From Carposina sasakii (taxonomy: Eukaryota > Arthropoda > Insecta > Lepidoptera > Carposinidae): 64,000 bases of DNA. How positions within the stretch are numbered: position 1 is the first letter of the stretch; the number at the start of each line of letters is the position of its first letter. The position numbers were made by a program, and so were the translations under genes. The stretch lies in contig CP053167.1 in the NCBI GenBank assembly GCA_014607495.2, positions 11,470,001 through 11,534,000 on the forward strand, written 5' to 3'. The notes under the pieces are model-generated. The model ran no database searches and was not told the DNA's origin. It saw only the letters and a list, made by a program, of their open reading frames with translations. Of this stretch, positions 54,741 through 64,000 are shown piece by piece.

Positions 54741-55877
54741 CTGGAGACAATAGCGGGAATTTTAAAATGATGGAAAGGTAATTTGTTATAGACTAGAAAA
54801 TGTGTATTGTGTATTAGTTGGTAGTAAATACAGGGTGTGTGTGATAGCCAGGCAAATACTAAAATACTGAACAAGTACCATTATTTTGAGTTATATATAC
54901 GACAGGGTTATTACTTATTACTCGCAGGATATGAATTTTTAATTTGATTATCCGCGCCAATTGTATCGGGCGATCCTGTGATATGGGCTTATTGGTTATT
55001 GTGTGATACATTGCTGTTTTTTGGATCACTTGTGACTCTCATTTGGAGTTGATTAGTTAATTGAACTTTTTCGAGAGCAATTTTTTTTTGGAGATCATCC
55101 ATAGTTAAATTTTTTGTTTTTAAGTCATTATTTAAGGCCTACTTAAACGAACCACACTATTTTTTCCCGAAAAAATGAAAAATAAGCGAAAATTTTCACT
55201 AGTTTTCATCTCAGAATCATGGTCTGAAGTCACCACATCAATATTTGCCTAGTTGTCACAAACATCCTGTATAACATAACCATAACATAGGAAACATGGT
55301 TCTTAATACAACAAGCGGAAACGTATATCATCAATGTACCTATATTATAAGAGAGACATGAGTTGACATTTTTTGTCTTTTGGCTCCGGAACCATAAAAA
55401 ATTATCTACCTTTTTATTTGTTAAAGAGGATCAGATAGTGTGGACATCAGAAATTTTGTGGATAGGTAGTATTCTTCTATAATGGGCTATTTTCATAGCA
55501 TTTCGCTGAACATACCCTTTATATTACTATGCTGTACTTACCTATATATGTATAGACGTACGTTCCTATAGGTTACGGTTCAATTCGTCGCAGAGAAAAC
55601 TTATAAAAAAACTTGTTTCTCATTTTGGGTGGTCTTTTTAACAAGACTAATTACAATCGTTGCGCTTATTTGGCGAGACAGGGGCGTAGCCCGGGGCTCC
55701 GGCGCCCGCTCTGAGGCCACAGCGTTGTCGACCAACATTGTGATAGGGTATGAATGAAGTACGAAGGGGAGATGCGGTTATAAATGAAGCCTACGGAGCT
55801 ACAAACAAGACACTGATTATTATTTGAGCGTATACTCTCATATATTCTTCCGCCTGCCACTCGCGATACGACGACAC

Positions 55878-56140
55878 TACAGGGTGTAACAAAGGGTTAA
55901 GTTGAGCGAAATGCTACGAATATAGCCCACTACAGAGAACTTGTCCGTAAAACTTGAGACTCGAAATCTCATTTATTTTTCCCGATAGTATGGAGAAATC
56001 CTAAACAACTCGGGAATGTGTACATATACAATCTTGAAACATAAACATGTGATTTTGAGTCTCTGGATATGTTCTTTAAAATGGGTTATTTTCATAGTAT
56101 TTAGCTTAACATACTCGTACCTCTTTTGTTACGCCCCTGA
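55878..56140. mobile_element. Fold-back MITE family A, copy 3
   Basis: Starts TACAGGGTGTAACAAAGGGT. Arms contain ATAGCCCACTACAGAGAACT and AAAATGGGTTATTTTCATAG. The right end has decayed to TTGTTACGCCCCTGA. A further partial copy just upstream ends ATTTCGCTGAACATACCCTT near 55521. Confidence 0.8.
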
Positions 56141-56433
56141 AAATCCCAGGAAAGTTAAGTCAGCTCCTACATATTGTTACACCTTGGTAATAGCTTATTG
56201 AAAATGCTCATTCATTTATATATACATAGGTACATACATACATTCATTTATATTGGGAAAGTAATGTCATTGTATGCTCGTTTTAAGCGTTAAATACATT
56301 TTCTGGTCATTATACGCAATTCGTATGTTAATGAACTTTAAATAATTAAATTGTTCGACAATAAAGTTTTATATTATGATACCCAGAAGTGCATGATATC
56401 GATGGGATATACATACATACATTATTTTGTATA

Positions 56434-56818
56434 TACAGGGTGTTTTTTTGTGGCCACCTTTAACGAAGGGTACGTACTCTATACATGAAATAAAGTAAGT
56501 TTATGCCAAAAAAAATGCTGGGAAAAAAAAAAAAATTTGAATTTTTTTTTTAAATTCCTTGGTCGTGCGAAATTTATAGTGTCTAGTGTTTATGTTAGTT
56601 TTTTTATAGACAGATATTAATTATATTTCGTGAAAAAATCTTGCTACGCGCGTCTATGTGCATTTATGCAGAAAAACGCAGTCTATTTACTCAACTTTGG
56701 ACCCTAATATTTTGGAAACCAGACACTTCCCAGGTATGCTTCCATGGAGAAAAATGATCGTGATGATGAGGAGATTCCGTAGTTTTCGGGAACGTTGACG
56801 ACCAAAAATCACCCTGTA
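56434..56818. mobile_element. MITE family B, full copy
   Basis: Ends TACAGGGTG and CACCCTGTA. Interior ACGAAGGGTACGTACTCTAT, CTACGCGCGTCTATGTGCAT and GGAGAAAAATGATCGTGATG match 28283-28652 inverted. 385 bp, noncoding. Confidence 0.88.
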
Positions 56819-57030
56819 AGTCTAGGTGCGGTCACTGCATAAGGACAGAGTGCATACCGAATGTAAGTAGGTACCTCTATAACAAAATATGTGGATATTT
56901 CACAATATGCCCAGAATGGAAAATTCGAGTTAGTTCTAATCCATTTATGGCAAGTTTAAATCACATGAATACATAGTTTTAGTAATGTATCCAACATTCC
57001 TATTACCTTCATTACAAATATTGATAGTAT

Positions 57031-57112
57031 TAATTATATAGGTATATGATTAATATTAATTATATAGGTATATGATTAATGTTAATACGTATTAATTATA
57101 TAGGTATATGAA
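57031..57112. repeat. Short tandem repeat, three units
   Basis: TTAATTATATAGGTATATGA occurs three times within 82 bp, with ATTAAT-type spacers. Confidence 0.8.
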
Positions 57113-58129
57113 ACAAACTGATGTTTATTATGGTGTTGGATTCATTACGAACGAGACTTAGATATAACTATTCTTCGTCTCTCAGTCTTGCATGTTTTCG
57201 TTATTTGCCTATTAAAGCTCGTACAAGAAACGGTGTCTAAGCAACTATTGTTTTTTGCATTTGAAATTATACATACAACAGCCATGTTCTCAAAGTAGGT
57301 AGTCAGAACTGCACGCTCATATTATTTAATTATTATTGCTCCTAAATCATTTCTTGATATGAAACGTGCCGCAGAATTCGATACTCCTATAAATAAAATA
57401 CAATGGGTGCTCCACAATCACAGCATGTCACAAGTGTCGGTCACCAATGGGAGTGGCGCTCACACAGCCTCAGGTCACGAGCGTAGCCGGTGCTTCATAG
57501 TTATAGTCTATAACCCTATTACGAGTAGTAGATATAAGAACACCTCTAGAAGCCGCGTTACTGTTGGTGATACGCAGTGTAATTAAATAATTACTGTGAA
57601 GCCAAAACTCTGCAATCGTATAAAGTTGCTTGATTATAAAGTAAACGATGCACGTCAACTTTGTATACATATAATTGTGTATGTTCACAGGTTTAATTTT
57701 TATCCTAAAACATTTGAGCACACATAATTAATTTGTCTCGATATTGTGCTCAAATAAGCTAGGTAGCTAACCGAGGTAACGAGCATAAGAATACGTAATT
57801 AGTTGAAAAGGTCAAGCGTTTGCGGCTTCTAGAGGGTATCTATCTATAGACTATATTTTCGACGACGACGTGAAAGTTTGCAACTAACAGTGGGTAATTA
57901 TTGCAGGGCTCCAGAAATAGAGCGCGCCCTTTGCCTTATTGGGAAAGGGTCATTGAAGGGAAAGTGAGTTAGTTTATTATGGGAATGCGATAGTATTAAG
58001 TTTTATGGTGTCTTGTGGTTGCAAGATAGTAGTTTTGTACTTGTGAACAAATAGTGACCTGGAGAGAATTATATAGTTGGTGGGTAGTTTGTTATTTAAT
58101 TTTTATTTGGGTTACAATAGGTGTTTCTA

Positions 58130-58350
58130 GACTAAAGTGCATTTGTTTGCCGAGATTTGGCTAGTGTATAGCTATCGGGATGAAAAATAACGTTGCCAAT
58201 ATGTAATTTAGAAAAAGAGATGGTAAAATTCGTCATCCGAGTAATTGACCCGGTAGCTCAATGGTTAGAGCGGCTGGCACGGTTTGCAGTGATCGTGGGT
58301 TCGATTCCCACTCGGGTGAAGAATTTTTTCCATTTCTTTATTAATAATTT
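58130..58350 (+). mobile_element. tRNA-like retroposon, copy 3
   Basis: GCCGAGATTTGGCTAGTGTA, CGGGATGAAAAATAACGTTG, GAGATGGTAAAATTCGTCAT, then the tRNA-like part GACCCGGTAGCTCAATGGTT (58247) to ATTCCCACTCGGGTGA (58318), followed by AATTTTTTCCATTTCTTTAT. The D arm and T arm pair, 6 of 7 acceptor pairs form, and the anticodon arm does not, so it is not a normal tRNA gene. Confidence 0.75.
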
Positions 58351-58466
58351 TTTAAAGTGCATTTTCTTTTATTGTAGTGCATGCAGAACATGGTATAGCC
58401 TTGGCATAGCGAATATTGATTTACCTATACTTCACTAGTAATTAACTATGTAAATGAATGCCATAG

Positions 58467-58565
58467 TGTTATGTATGCGGGTTTGGTGCAAGCAAATGAA
58501 ACACGTCCGATTGGGAACACTGCTGATTTATTACTGTCGACCTCTAGTGGCCGTCGTATACATCA
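58467..58565 (-). repeat. 3' LTR of the gypsy element
   Basis: In element orientation it begins TGATGTATACGACGG and ends GCATACATAACA. It is 99 bp, very short for an LTR, and identical by eye to the 5' LTR. Confidence 0.93.
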
Positions 58566-58578
58566 TTCCTTCCCTCTT
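58566..58578 (-). other. Polypurine tract
   Basis: AAGAGGGAAGGAA on the minus strand, immediately 5' of the 3' LTR, the usual site for plus-strand DNA priming. Confidence 0.85.
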
Positions 58579-58616
58579 AATCCGATAGCCTGACAACAAA
58601 GACAATGATAGTTTAT

Positions 58617-61600
58617 TCATACTTTATAATTAATATTCTTTCTAGGTCTCAGATTGTATCGAGGGGAAGCAAGCGGCGAGCGATGTGGCAAGGGGATGTT
58701 ATTATCAGTTACCGACTCAACATTCTCATTCGGACTAGCGAATGAGAAGGAATCACTATGTAAACTAGGTTGCCCCTCCGTCAGCAACTCACGCCTTTGC
58801 TCTTCCTCAGAACAGGGTGTGCTGCCATTCTCTTCTGTCCCCGAACTCTCAACGTCATGGAATATATCATCAACAGGGGATTGTCTGTCTAATTGTTCTT
58901 GTGGTTGTGGTTCATTGGACGACGAAGATAGTGGCGCCACACTCACATTAGGCATACATTGATCATCAAAGATAGCGGTTTCATTATTTGTGTATCGCAA
59001 AAGCTGGTCCACGTGACGTTTGCAAATAGTATTATAATTATCCAGTTTTACTAGATACATACAGGAACCCAACTGGCTTACAATATAACCCTTATTCCAA
59101 AAAGGTTTTCTGTTTTCAAAACACCTTGCCCATACTGTTTGACCGATAACAAATGTTCGCATCTTTCTGTTATTGCTTGTGACGCATGTGGTTTTCACAT
59201 CACGTGGGGGCCTAATTAAGTCTATTGTGCCCCGTAGCTCACGACCGAACATAAGTTTCGCTGGTGAATATCCCGTCGAACAGTGGACACTATTGCGATA
59301 AGCAAACAAATATTTATTTAATTTATTCTTTATCTCTGATGAACTTTCGTAAGAAATAGATTTTATCATATTTTTTACAGTTTTAACCGAATTTTCGGCT
59401 TGGCCGTTACTATTCGGATGATAAATTGGCGAAGTTAAATGTTCTATACCATTAATATTGCAAAACTCTGAAAATTCTAGTGACACAATTTTTGCGTCAT
59501 TATCTGAAACTATGAGTTTTGGTAACCCAAATCTAGAGAACAAATCATTTAGTTTCGAAATCAAGCAACTCGTCGAAGTTCCGTTACTCATCTCAAAGCA
59601 CTCCAGCCACTTGCTGTACCCGTCAATGACAACTAGAAATGTTTTTTTCAAAATAGTTAGATAATCAATGTGTATTCGCTCCCAGGGAGCTTTTGGCTTA
59701 GGCCAGGGCACTGGCTGCGCGCGGGGGGGCGCGGAGCGTAGTGCACAACACACCGTACACGCGCTTATCATGTGTTCGATGTTGTTATCAATGCCGGGCC
59801 ACCAGACGTGCGCGCGCGCCTTTCCTTTAGTCTTTACAATTCCCTGGTGTGCTTTATGTAATTCTTCTAATATTTTATTTCTATACATTGTAGGAATTAC
59901 CACTCGATGTGCTCTAAATACGCAACCACATTCAATTTCTAACTCATTTCTACAGCGATGATACGGCAAAATTGAAGGACACTTAATATTTCGTGGCCAA
60001 CCATTTTTTATATATTTACAAACTTGTACTAATATTTTGTCCTGCAAGGTTGCCTCGCGAATCTCCCGATGAGATAGTGGTAAGCTAGAAGCCTGTAATG
60101 AATGCACAGTAACATTATCGGGCGCGTTATGTAACCTTTGATGACTCACGGCGGCACGAGAAAAATAATCGGCAACCAAGTTCTCTTTGCCACTAATATA
60201 TTGTATTTTAAAGTTATATGCAGATAAAATTATTGCATAACGAACTAGTCGAGAAGCCGTCATTACTGATATACCGTTATTTTTGCTAAATATGGCTAGT
60301 AGTGGCTTATGATCCGTTTTAAGAATAAAGGGACTAGACCGGCCAAACAAATATTGGTGAAACCTGGTGACACCGAACACGATGGCAGTCGCTTCTTTGT
60401 GTAGCTGACTATAATTTCGCTCACTCGCTGTCAAGGAGCGCGATACGAATGCCAGTGGGCGCTCCTCACCACTTGCCTCACGCTGTGACAGCACGGCGCC
60501 CAGCCCCTCAGGGCTGGCGTCCACGGCCAGCGTTAGCTCCGCACTTGGCTCGTAGTGAGCCAGAACCCTGTCACTGCACAGCTCATGCTTAATATTTTCG
60601 AAAGCAGTTTGATGTCTGTCTGTCCACGTCCATGGCGCATCGTTACGTAACAAATCGTGCAAGGGACTCAAAATTATGGAAGCGTTAGGTACAAACCTAC
60701 GGTAATAGTTCGCCATGCCTAAAAATCGCTTAAGTTCTGTTGTGTTAGTAGGACAAGGCGCCTTTACAATAGCTTCTATCTTTTTAGGTGATTTATGTAA
60801 CCCCTTTTTGTCGATGATGTGCCCTAAGTAAGTAACACTATTTTGCAAAAAATTGCACTTTTTTCTTTCTAACTTTAAGCCCGCACTTTGAAATCTTTCA
60901 AACACTGTTTTAAGCCTGTCGATATGAATATCTCTCGTGGAACCTGTCACACACACATCGTCCAAAAATACTGCAACACCTTCAATACCCGCTAAAACTG
61001 TTTCTATGGCCCTTTGAAAAATTGCCGGCGCACTTGCCAGACCGAATACCAACCGCGTATATTTGTATAACCCTTTTGTGGTGTTAATAGTTGTTAATTT
61101 TTGGGAGTCCTTATTTAACAAAAATTGGTTATAAGCTTGACTGCAATCTAATTTAGTGAACTGTTGACCACCACTTAGTTTCGCAAATAGTTCCTCAATA
61201 CGTGGCAACGGATATTTTTCAATATAAATATCTTTATTTAAAGTTATTGAATAATCAGCGCATATTCTTACGTCGCCGTTCGATTTAACAACAGGAACAA
61301 TGGGTGTGGCGTACTCTGAGTGAGTCACGGGTACTAAGACACCCCTATTTACCAATTTTTCTAGTTCGGCTTCTACTTTAGCTTTTAAGGCAAAAGGGAC
61401 GGGACGTGCTTTGCAAAACCTGGGTATAGAACCTTCCTTCAATTGAATATTTACTTCAAAATGCTTAAAACACCCCAAATCAGTAGAAAATAAGTCATTA
61501 TAACATTCAAGCAGTTTTTGTATGTCTACGTCACTCGAGATAACAGTTGATAAGCTATGGTTATTATAAGTGAAATGAATACCAAACTTAGTCATAAAAT

Positions 61601-62756
61601 CACGACCAAGAAGCGGTGGCCCACCGTTCTGAACTACATAAAATGTGATTAATGCGGTTTTACTTTCGAATTCCGACTGAATAGTGAAATGACCTAACGG
61701 TGTGATTTTATGACCGTTGTAAAAACACATTTTGATTGAACTTTTAATTAGTTGTAATTTACTAAAATGGGTTTTGTACATTAGCTCTGACATAACATTT
61801 ACACTAGAACCTGAATCCAGTTCCATTTTATATGTCTTACCACCTAGCTTTACTGATAATATAATTGGATTGTTATTTACAGACCTCATACTATACAGAA
61901 GACATTCCTCACAGTCTCCGCCACATCCCTCTGTTGGAGATGGATCACTAGACTCGACCTGGTCGTGCACTTCCATATTATTCACACGTGAAACACAAAC
62001 TTTCTTTAAATGACCTTTCCTATTACACTTGGAGCACTTGTAGGTTTTATACCTACATCTATCACTCGTATGATTCTTGAGGCCGCATACATCGCAACGA
62101 AACGGTGGTCGGTCATTTTGGCGAGCTGCGCGGTTGCCGCCGCCGCCATTACCCTTGCCCCGGAACGTACTTGTTTTGAACAACGGCTCCTCCTTTACGA
62201 CAGTTTGCGCAGTCAAGCCTGGTGCCGTATTCCTCGCCTGGCGTGCACATGCCACTTGCTGGGCCATCTCTAGTGCTGCTGTCAAAGTAAGGTTACTGGC
62301 GTTCTGTTCGCACAGCCGGTCCCGCTCTGGTCCAGCCTGCAGACCAAGCACAAACCGGTCGCGCACGAGAGTGTCCAGGGCGGCGCCGAACCCGCAGTAT
62401 ACCGCCAGCCCTCTCAGCCTGGCCGCCCAATCCTCGACATTCTCCTCTTTTTCCTGTACGGCGTTGTAAAAATTGGCTTTATCGGCAAAACTAGAACGTT
62501 TTGGTTTGAAATGCCCAGTGAGTAACTGTTCCAGCTCTTCATATGACGTAAACTCCACACTCCGGGGATGAACTAAATTACGAAGCAATCTATACACTTC
62601 ATCCGATAAATGAGTTAGGAGAATGGCCCTTTTCTGTTCCGATGTCGTGATGCTTGCCACATTTAGGGTAAAAAATTGATTGACACGGCTAAGGAATATT
62701 TCCCATTCCTGTTCGCGTGGGTTAAACACAGGTAAGCTACCGAAAAAACTAGCCAT
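58617..62756 (-). CDS. Gag-Pol polyprotein of gypsy-type retrotransposon
   Basis: A single frame of 1379 codons from the ATG at 62756 (an upstream GTG-start extension is not needed). Gag: two CCHC zinc knuckles (C-x2-C-x4-H-x4-C) at about 221-234 and 241-254. Protease DSG at 314-316. Reverse transcriptase with FLDD at 597-600, the active-site YxDD equivalent. RNase H with acidic residues near 746, 788, 815 and 863. Integrase with an HHCC finger (H967/H970, C1000, C1003) and DD35E triad D1031, D1085, E1121. Gag and Pol are fused without a frameshift. The usual SDNG around the second integrase Asp reads SDND. The Ser-rich C-terminus ends in a NLRPRK motif. Integrase and RT order (PR-RT-RH-IN) is that of Ty3/gypsy. 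Confidence 0.95.
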   Translation of the reverse strand: MASFFGSLPVFNPREQEWEIFLSRVNQFFTLNVASITTSEQKRAILLTHLSDEVYRLLRNLVHPRSVEFTSYEELEQLLTGHFKPKRSSFADKANFYNAVQEKEENVEDWAARLRGLAVYCGFGAALDTLVRDRFVLGLQAGPERDRLCEQNASNLTLTAALEMAQQVACARQARNTAPGLTAQTVVKEEPLFKTSTFRGKGNGGGGNRAARQNDRPPFRCDVCGLKNHTSDRCRYKTYKCSKCNRKGHLKKVCVSRVNNMEVHDQVESSDPSPTEGCGGDCEECLLYSMRSVNNNPIILSVKLGGKTYKMELDSGSSVNVMSELMYKTHFSKLQLIKSSIKMCFYNGHKITPLGHFTIQSEFESKTALITFYVVQNGGPPLLGRDFMTKFGIHFTYNNHSLSTVISSDVDIQKLLECYNDLFSTDLGCFKHFEVNIQLKEGSIPRFCKARPVPFALKAKVEAELEKLVNRGVLVPVTHSEYATPIVPVVKSNGDVRICADYSITLNKDIYIEKYPLPRIEELFAKLSGGQQFTKLDCSQAYNQFLLNKDSQKLTTINTTKGLYKYTRLVFGLASAPAIFQRAIETVLAGIEGVAVFLDDVCVTGSTRDIHIDRLKTVFERFQSAGLKLERKKCNFLQNSVTYLGHIIDKKGLHKSPKKIEAIVKAPCPTNTTELKRFLGMANYYRRFVPNASIILSPLHDLLRNDAPWTWTDRHQTAFENIKHELCSDRVLAHYEPSAELTLAVDASPEGLGAVLSQREASGEERPLAFVSRSLTASERNYSQLHKEATAIVFGVTRFHQYLFGRSSPFILKTDHKPLLAIFSKNNGISVMTASRLVRYAIILSAYNFKIQYISGKENLVADYFSRAAVSHQRLHNAPDNVTVHSLQASSLPLSHREIREATLQDKILVQVCKYIKNGWPRNIKCPSILPYHRCRNELEIECGCVFRAHRVVIPTMYRNKILEELHKAHQGIVKTKGKARAHVWWPGIDNNIEHMISACTVCCALRSAPPRAQPVPWPKPKAPWERIHIDYLTILKKTFLVVIDGYSKWLECFEMSNGTSTSCLISKLNDLFSRFGLPKLIVSDNDAKIVSLEFSEFCNINGIEHLTSPIYHPNSNGQAENSVKTVKNMIKSISYESSSEIKNKLNKYLFAYRNSVHCSTGYSPAKLMFGRELRGTIDLIRPPRDVKTTCVTSNNRKMRTFVIGQTVWARCFENRKPFWNKGYIVSQLGSCMYLVKLDNYNTICKRHVDQLLRYTNNETAIFDDQCMPNVSVAPLSSSSNEPQPQEQLDRQSPVDDIFHDVESSGTEENGSTPCSEEEQRRELLTEGQPSLHSDSFSFASPNENVESVTDNNIPLPHRSPLASPRYNLRPRKNINYKV

Positions 62757-62783
62757 TACTTGTTTACTCGTGAGCACGCCACG

Positions 62784-62801
62784 CGCTCAACCTCGTCGCC
62801 A
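62784..62801 (-). other. Candidate primer-binding site
   Basis: TGGCGACGAGGTTGAGCG starts one base after the 5' LTR; the TGG would pair with the CCA end of a tRNA. The tRNA was not identified. Confidence 0.65.
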
Positions 62802-62802
62802 C

Positions 62803-62901
62803 TGTTATGTATGCGGGTTTGGTGCAAGCAAATGAAACACGTCCGATTGGGAACACTGCTGATTTATTACTGTCGACCTCTAGTGGCCGTCGTATACATC
62901 A
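62803..62901 (-). repeat. 5' LTR of the gypsy element
   Basis: 99 bp, identical to 58467-58565, followed on the plus strand by the CATAG duplication. Confidence 0.93.
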
Positions 62902-62906
62902 CATAG

Positions 62907-64000
62907 TATATCTGTGATGAATACACACTATAATAGTCGTGTGGGGCTAATTTAATTTAGTCCCGAAATCGAGTATGCAAATACTCGTAATCAATAACAA
63001 ACTCTCCTGCCCAACATCATCGTATAATTATAGCATACCGTAGCGTTTCTCTTCGCAATCAATATGGATGCCCTGCGGTCAGATAATAAATTGATATCAA
63101 ATAATTCGCAAACTAGTTTATAGCCAGACTATTTTATAAAAGATAATGCGTATGAGTTTCAAGCCTACTATTTAAAAAGTCCGATATATACCTAATATGA
63201 TTTTAGCACGTAAGTTGAACCTCAATTTGGAAGTTTCTTTTCAGGTCAAATATGGGATAGTTTAATTAAACTTACTTGTTATCCCTAGGATATAGATCAG
63301 CATGCATGGCATGCATCTTGCAATACAAAAGAAAAACAAACACTGATGTTGTGGGAACGTCACTACTCCGTCATGTGACGGCCTAAGGCTGGTTTCCACC
63401 GAGAGAGTCGCTGACAGACGTAATTTACAGATATGCGCCTGCGGCAATCTGCACGGCGATGTTGCTAGATGTACCTACTTATTTTAGTGTACAGTCGGGC
63501 AAGGTAGTTTTATATTGTTATACATAAAGAGGAACGTATACATAGTATTTCAAAAAATTGTCCAATCGCCAAATATACCGGTACATGCATATAGACACAG
63601 CTGTGTGGGGTTGCTAGAGCTGCAGGATCATAAAGGAGATCACGGGCACGGTTAGAATAGCGGGGACAGATGTAAATGATCAGTGACAAGTTGCTAGTTT
63701 ATCACCTGAGAGAATTCCCGAGTTTCTGCTAATCTTGATATTCTTAACTTTTATTCTTAACTATAAAGGAGAAAATAGGACTCTGCTTATGATGTTCTAG
63801 GAAAAAGCATCGTGTGGCCCAGCCCTTAGTCTCATAAAGTACTTATCAGGTTAATAGCGGTCTCGTGAGGCCGACACTGACGTGACGTCACCGAGTATCA
63901 TGAGATCGTGCTGTATGGGAGTTCCCAGCGTTTGCATCAAAACAATACATGAGGAATAAATGAGATGTATCTATATCTGTTTTATTGTCTGGGGCAATAA
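62907..64000. other. Noncoding DNA at the right end
   Basis: No gene recognised. Contains a family C repeat copy (63610-63730: GAGCTGCAGGATCATAAAGG, TAGAATAGCGGGGACAGATG, ATGATCAGTGACAAGTTGCT). Confidence 0.55.

Larger units (their letters stand above)
54741..58466. other. Noncoding DNA upstream of the GAS2-like exons; MITEs
   Basis: Either the first intron or the 5' flank of the GAS2-like gene. Contains MITE A copies (about 55400-55525 and 55878-56140), MITE B (56434-56818), a short tandem repeat (57031-57112) and a tRNA-like retroposon (58130-58350). I found no exon encoding the missing start of the CH domain. Confidence 0.5.
58467..62901 (-). mobile_element. Complete gypsy-type LTR retrotransposon, recent insertion
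   Basis: A 4435-bp element on the minus strand: two identical 99-bp LTRs (58467-58565 and 62803-62901), target duplication CATAG at 58462-58466 and 62902-62906, one intact gag-pol frame (58617-62756), a candidate primer-binding site beside the 5' LTR and a polypurine tract beside the 3' LTR. There is no envelope frame. Identical LTRs and an open frame point to recent transposition and possible activity. Confidence 0.95.

Noticed and set aside
55666..55860. Candidate first exon of the GAS2-like gene (minus-strand ATG near 55740)
   Set aside because: No consensus donor and no resemblance to the start of a CH domain.
58247..58318. Functional tRNA gene
   Set aside because: The anticodon arm does not pair, the first acceptor pair is mismatched and the sequence is part of a dispersed repeat.
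62757..62777. Longer Gag start at 62777
   Set aside because: That start codon is GTG and lies next to the primer-binding site; the first ATG is at 62756.

Overview
The window looks like a piece of a lepidopteran (moth or butterfly) nuclear genome. It is AT-rich and has long introns with GT-AG boundaries. It is packed with small transposable elements, including Helitron-like copies ending in CTAG, fold-back MITEs, tRNA-derived SINEs, a DD37D (maT-type) mariner and a young gypsy LTR element. The three conserved genes are animal genes with insect-like sequence. The species cannot be named from the sequence.

Layout. 1-18457 is noncoding repeat-rich DNA downstream, in gene direction, of one exon at 18458-18616 on the minus strand. 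That exon encodes the conserved N-terminus of neurobeachin (fly rugose), so this block is probably its first intron and the rest of the gene lies to the left of the window. 18617-24152 is a divergent intergenic region. 24153-38021 on the plus strand is a complete nine-exon septin of the SEPT6 group (419 codons reconstructed). Its third intron carries a nested set of mobile elements, and exon 7 ends in a seven-fold tandem amplification of the exon 3' end, its splice donor and a CA microsatellite. 38022-49442 is noncoding, with probable septin 3' UTR followed by nested transposons, including a 1-kb inverted repeat whose two arms each carry a THAP-like first exon. 49443-54740 on the minus strand is the 3' part of a GAS2-like cytoskeletal linker gene (fly pigs, vertebrate GAS2L): part of a CH domain, a GAR domain and a basic Ser-rich tail. 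The last exon changes reading frame, which needs either a 68-nt intron or a missing base to resolve. Its first exons were not found. 54741-64000 holds MITEs and a complete gypsy-type retrotransposon (58467-62901) with identical 99-bp LTRs, a CATAG target duplication and an intact gag-pol frame.

The septin (filament-forming GTPase), the GAS2-like protein (actin-microtubule linker) and neurobeachin (BEACH scaffold) all act in cytoskeleton or membrane organisation. Nothing in the sequence shows that they are co-regulated. The most unusual features are the septin exon-junction amplification, the three-unit higher-order minisatellite in septin intron 3, the THAP-bearing inverted repeat, the frame break in the GAS2-like tail and a 3-kb element with 16-bp terminal inverted repeats (44523-47531).
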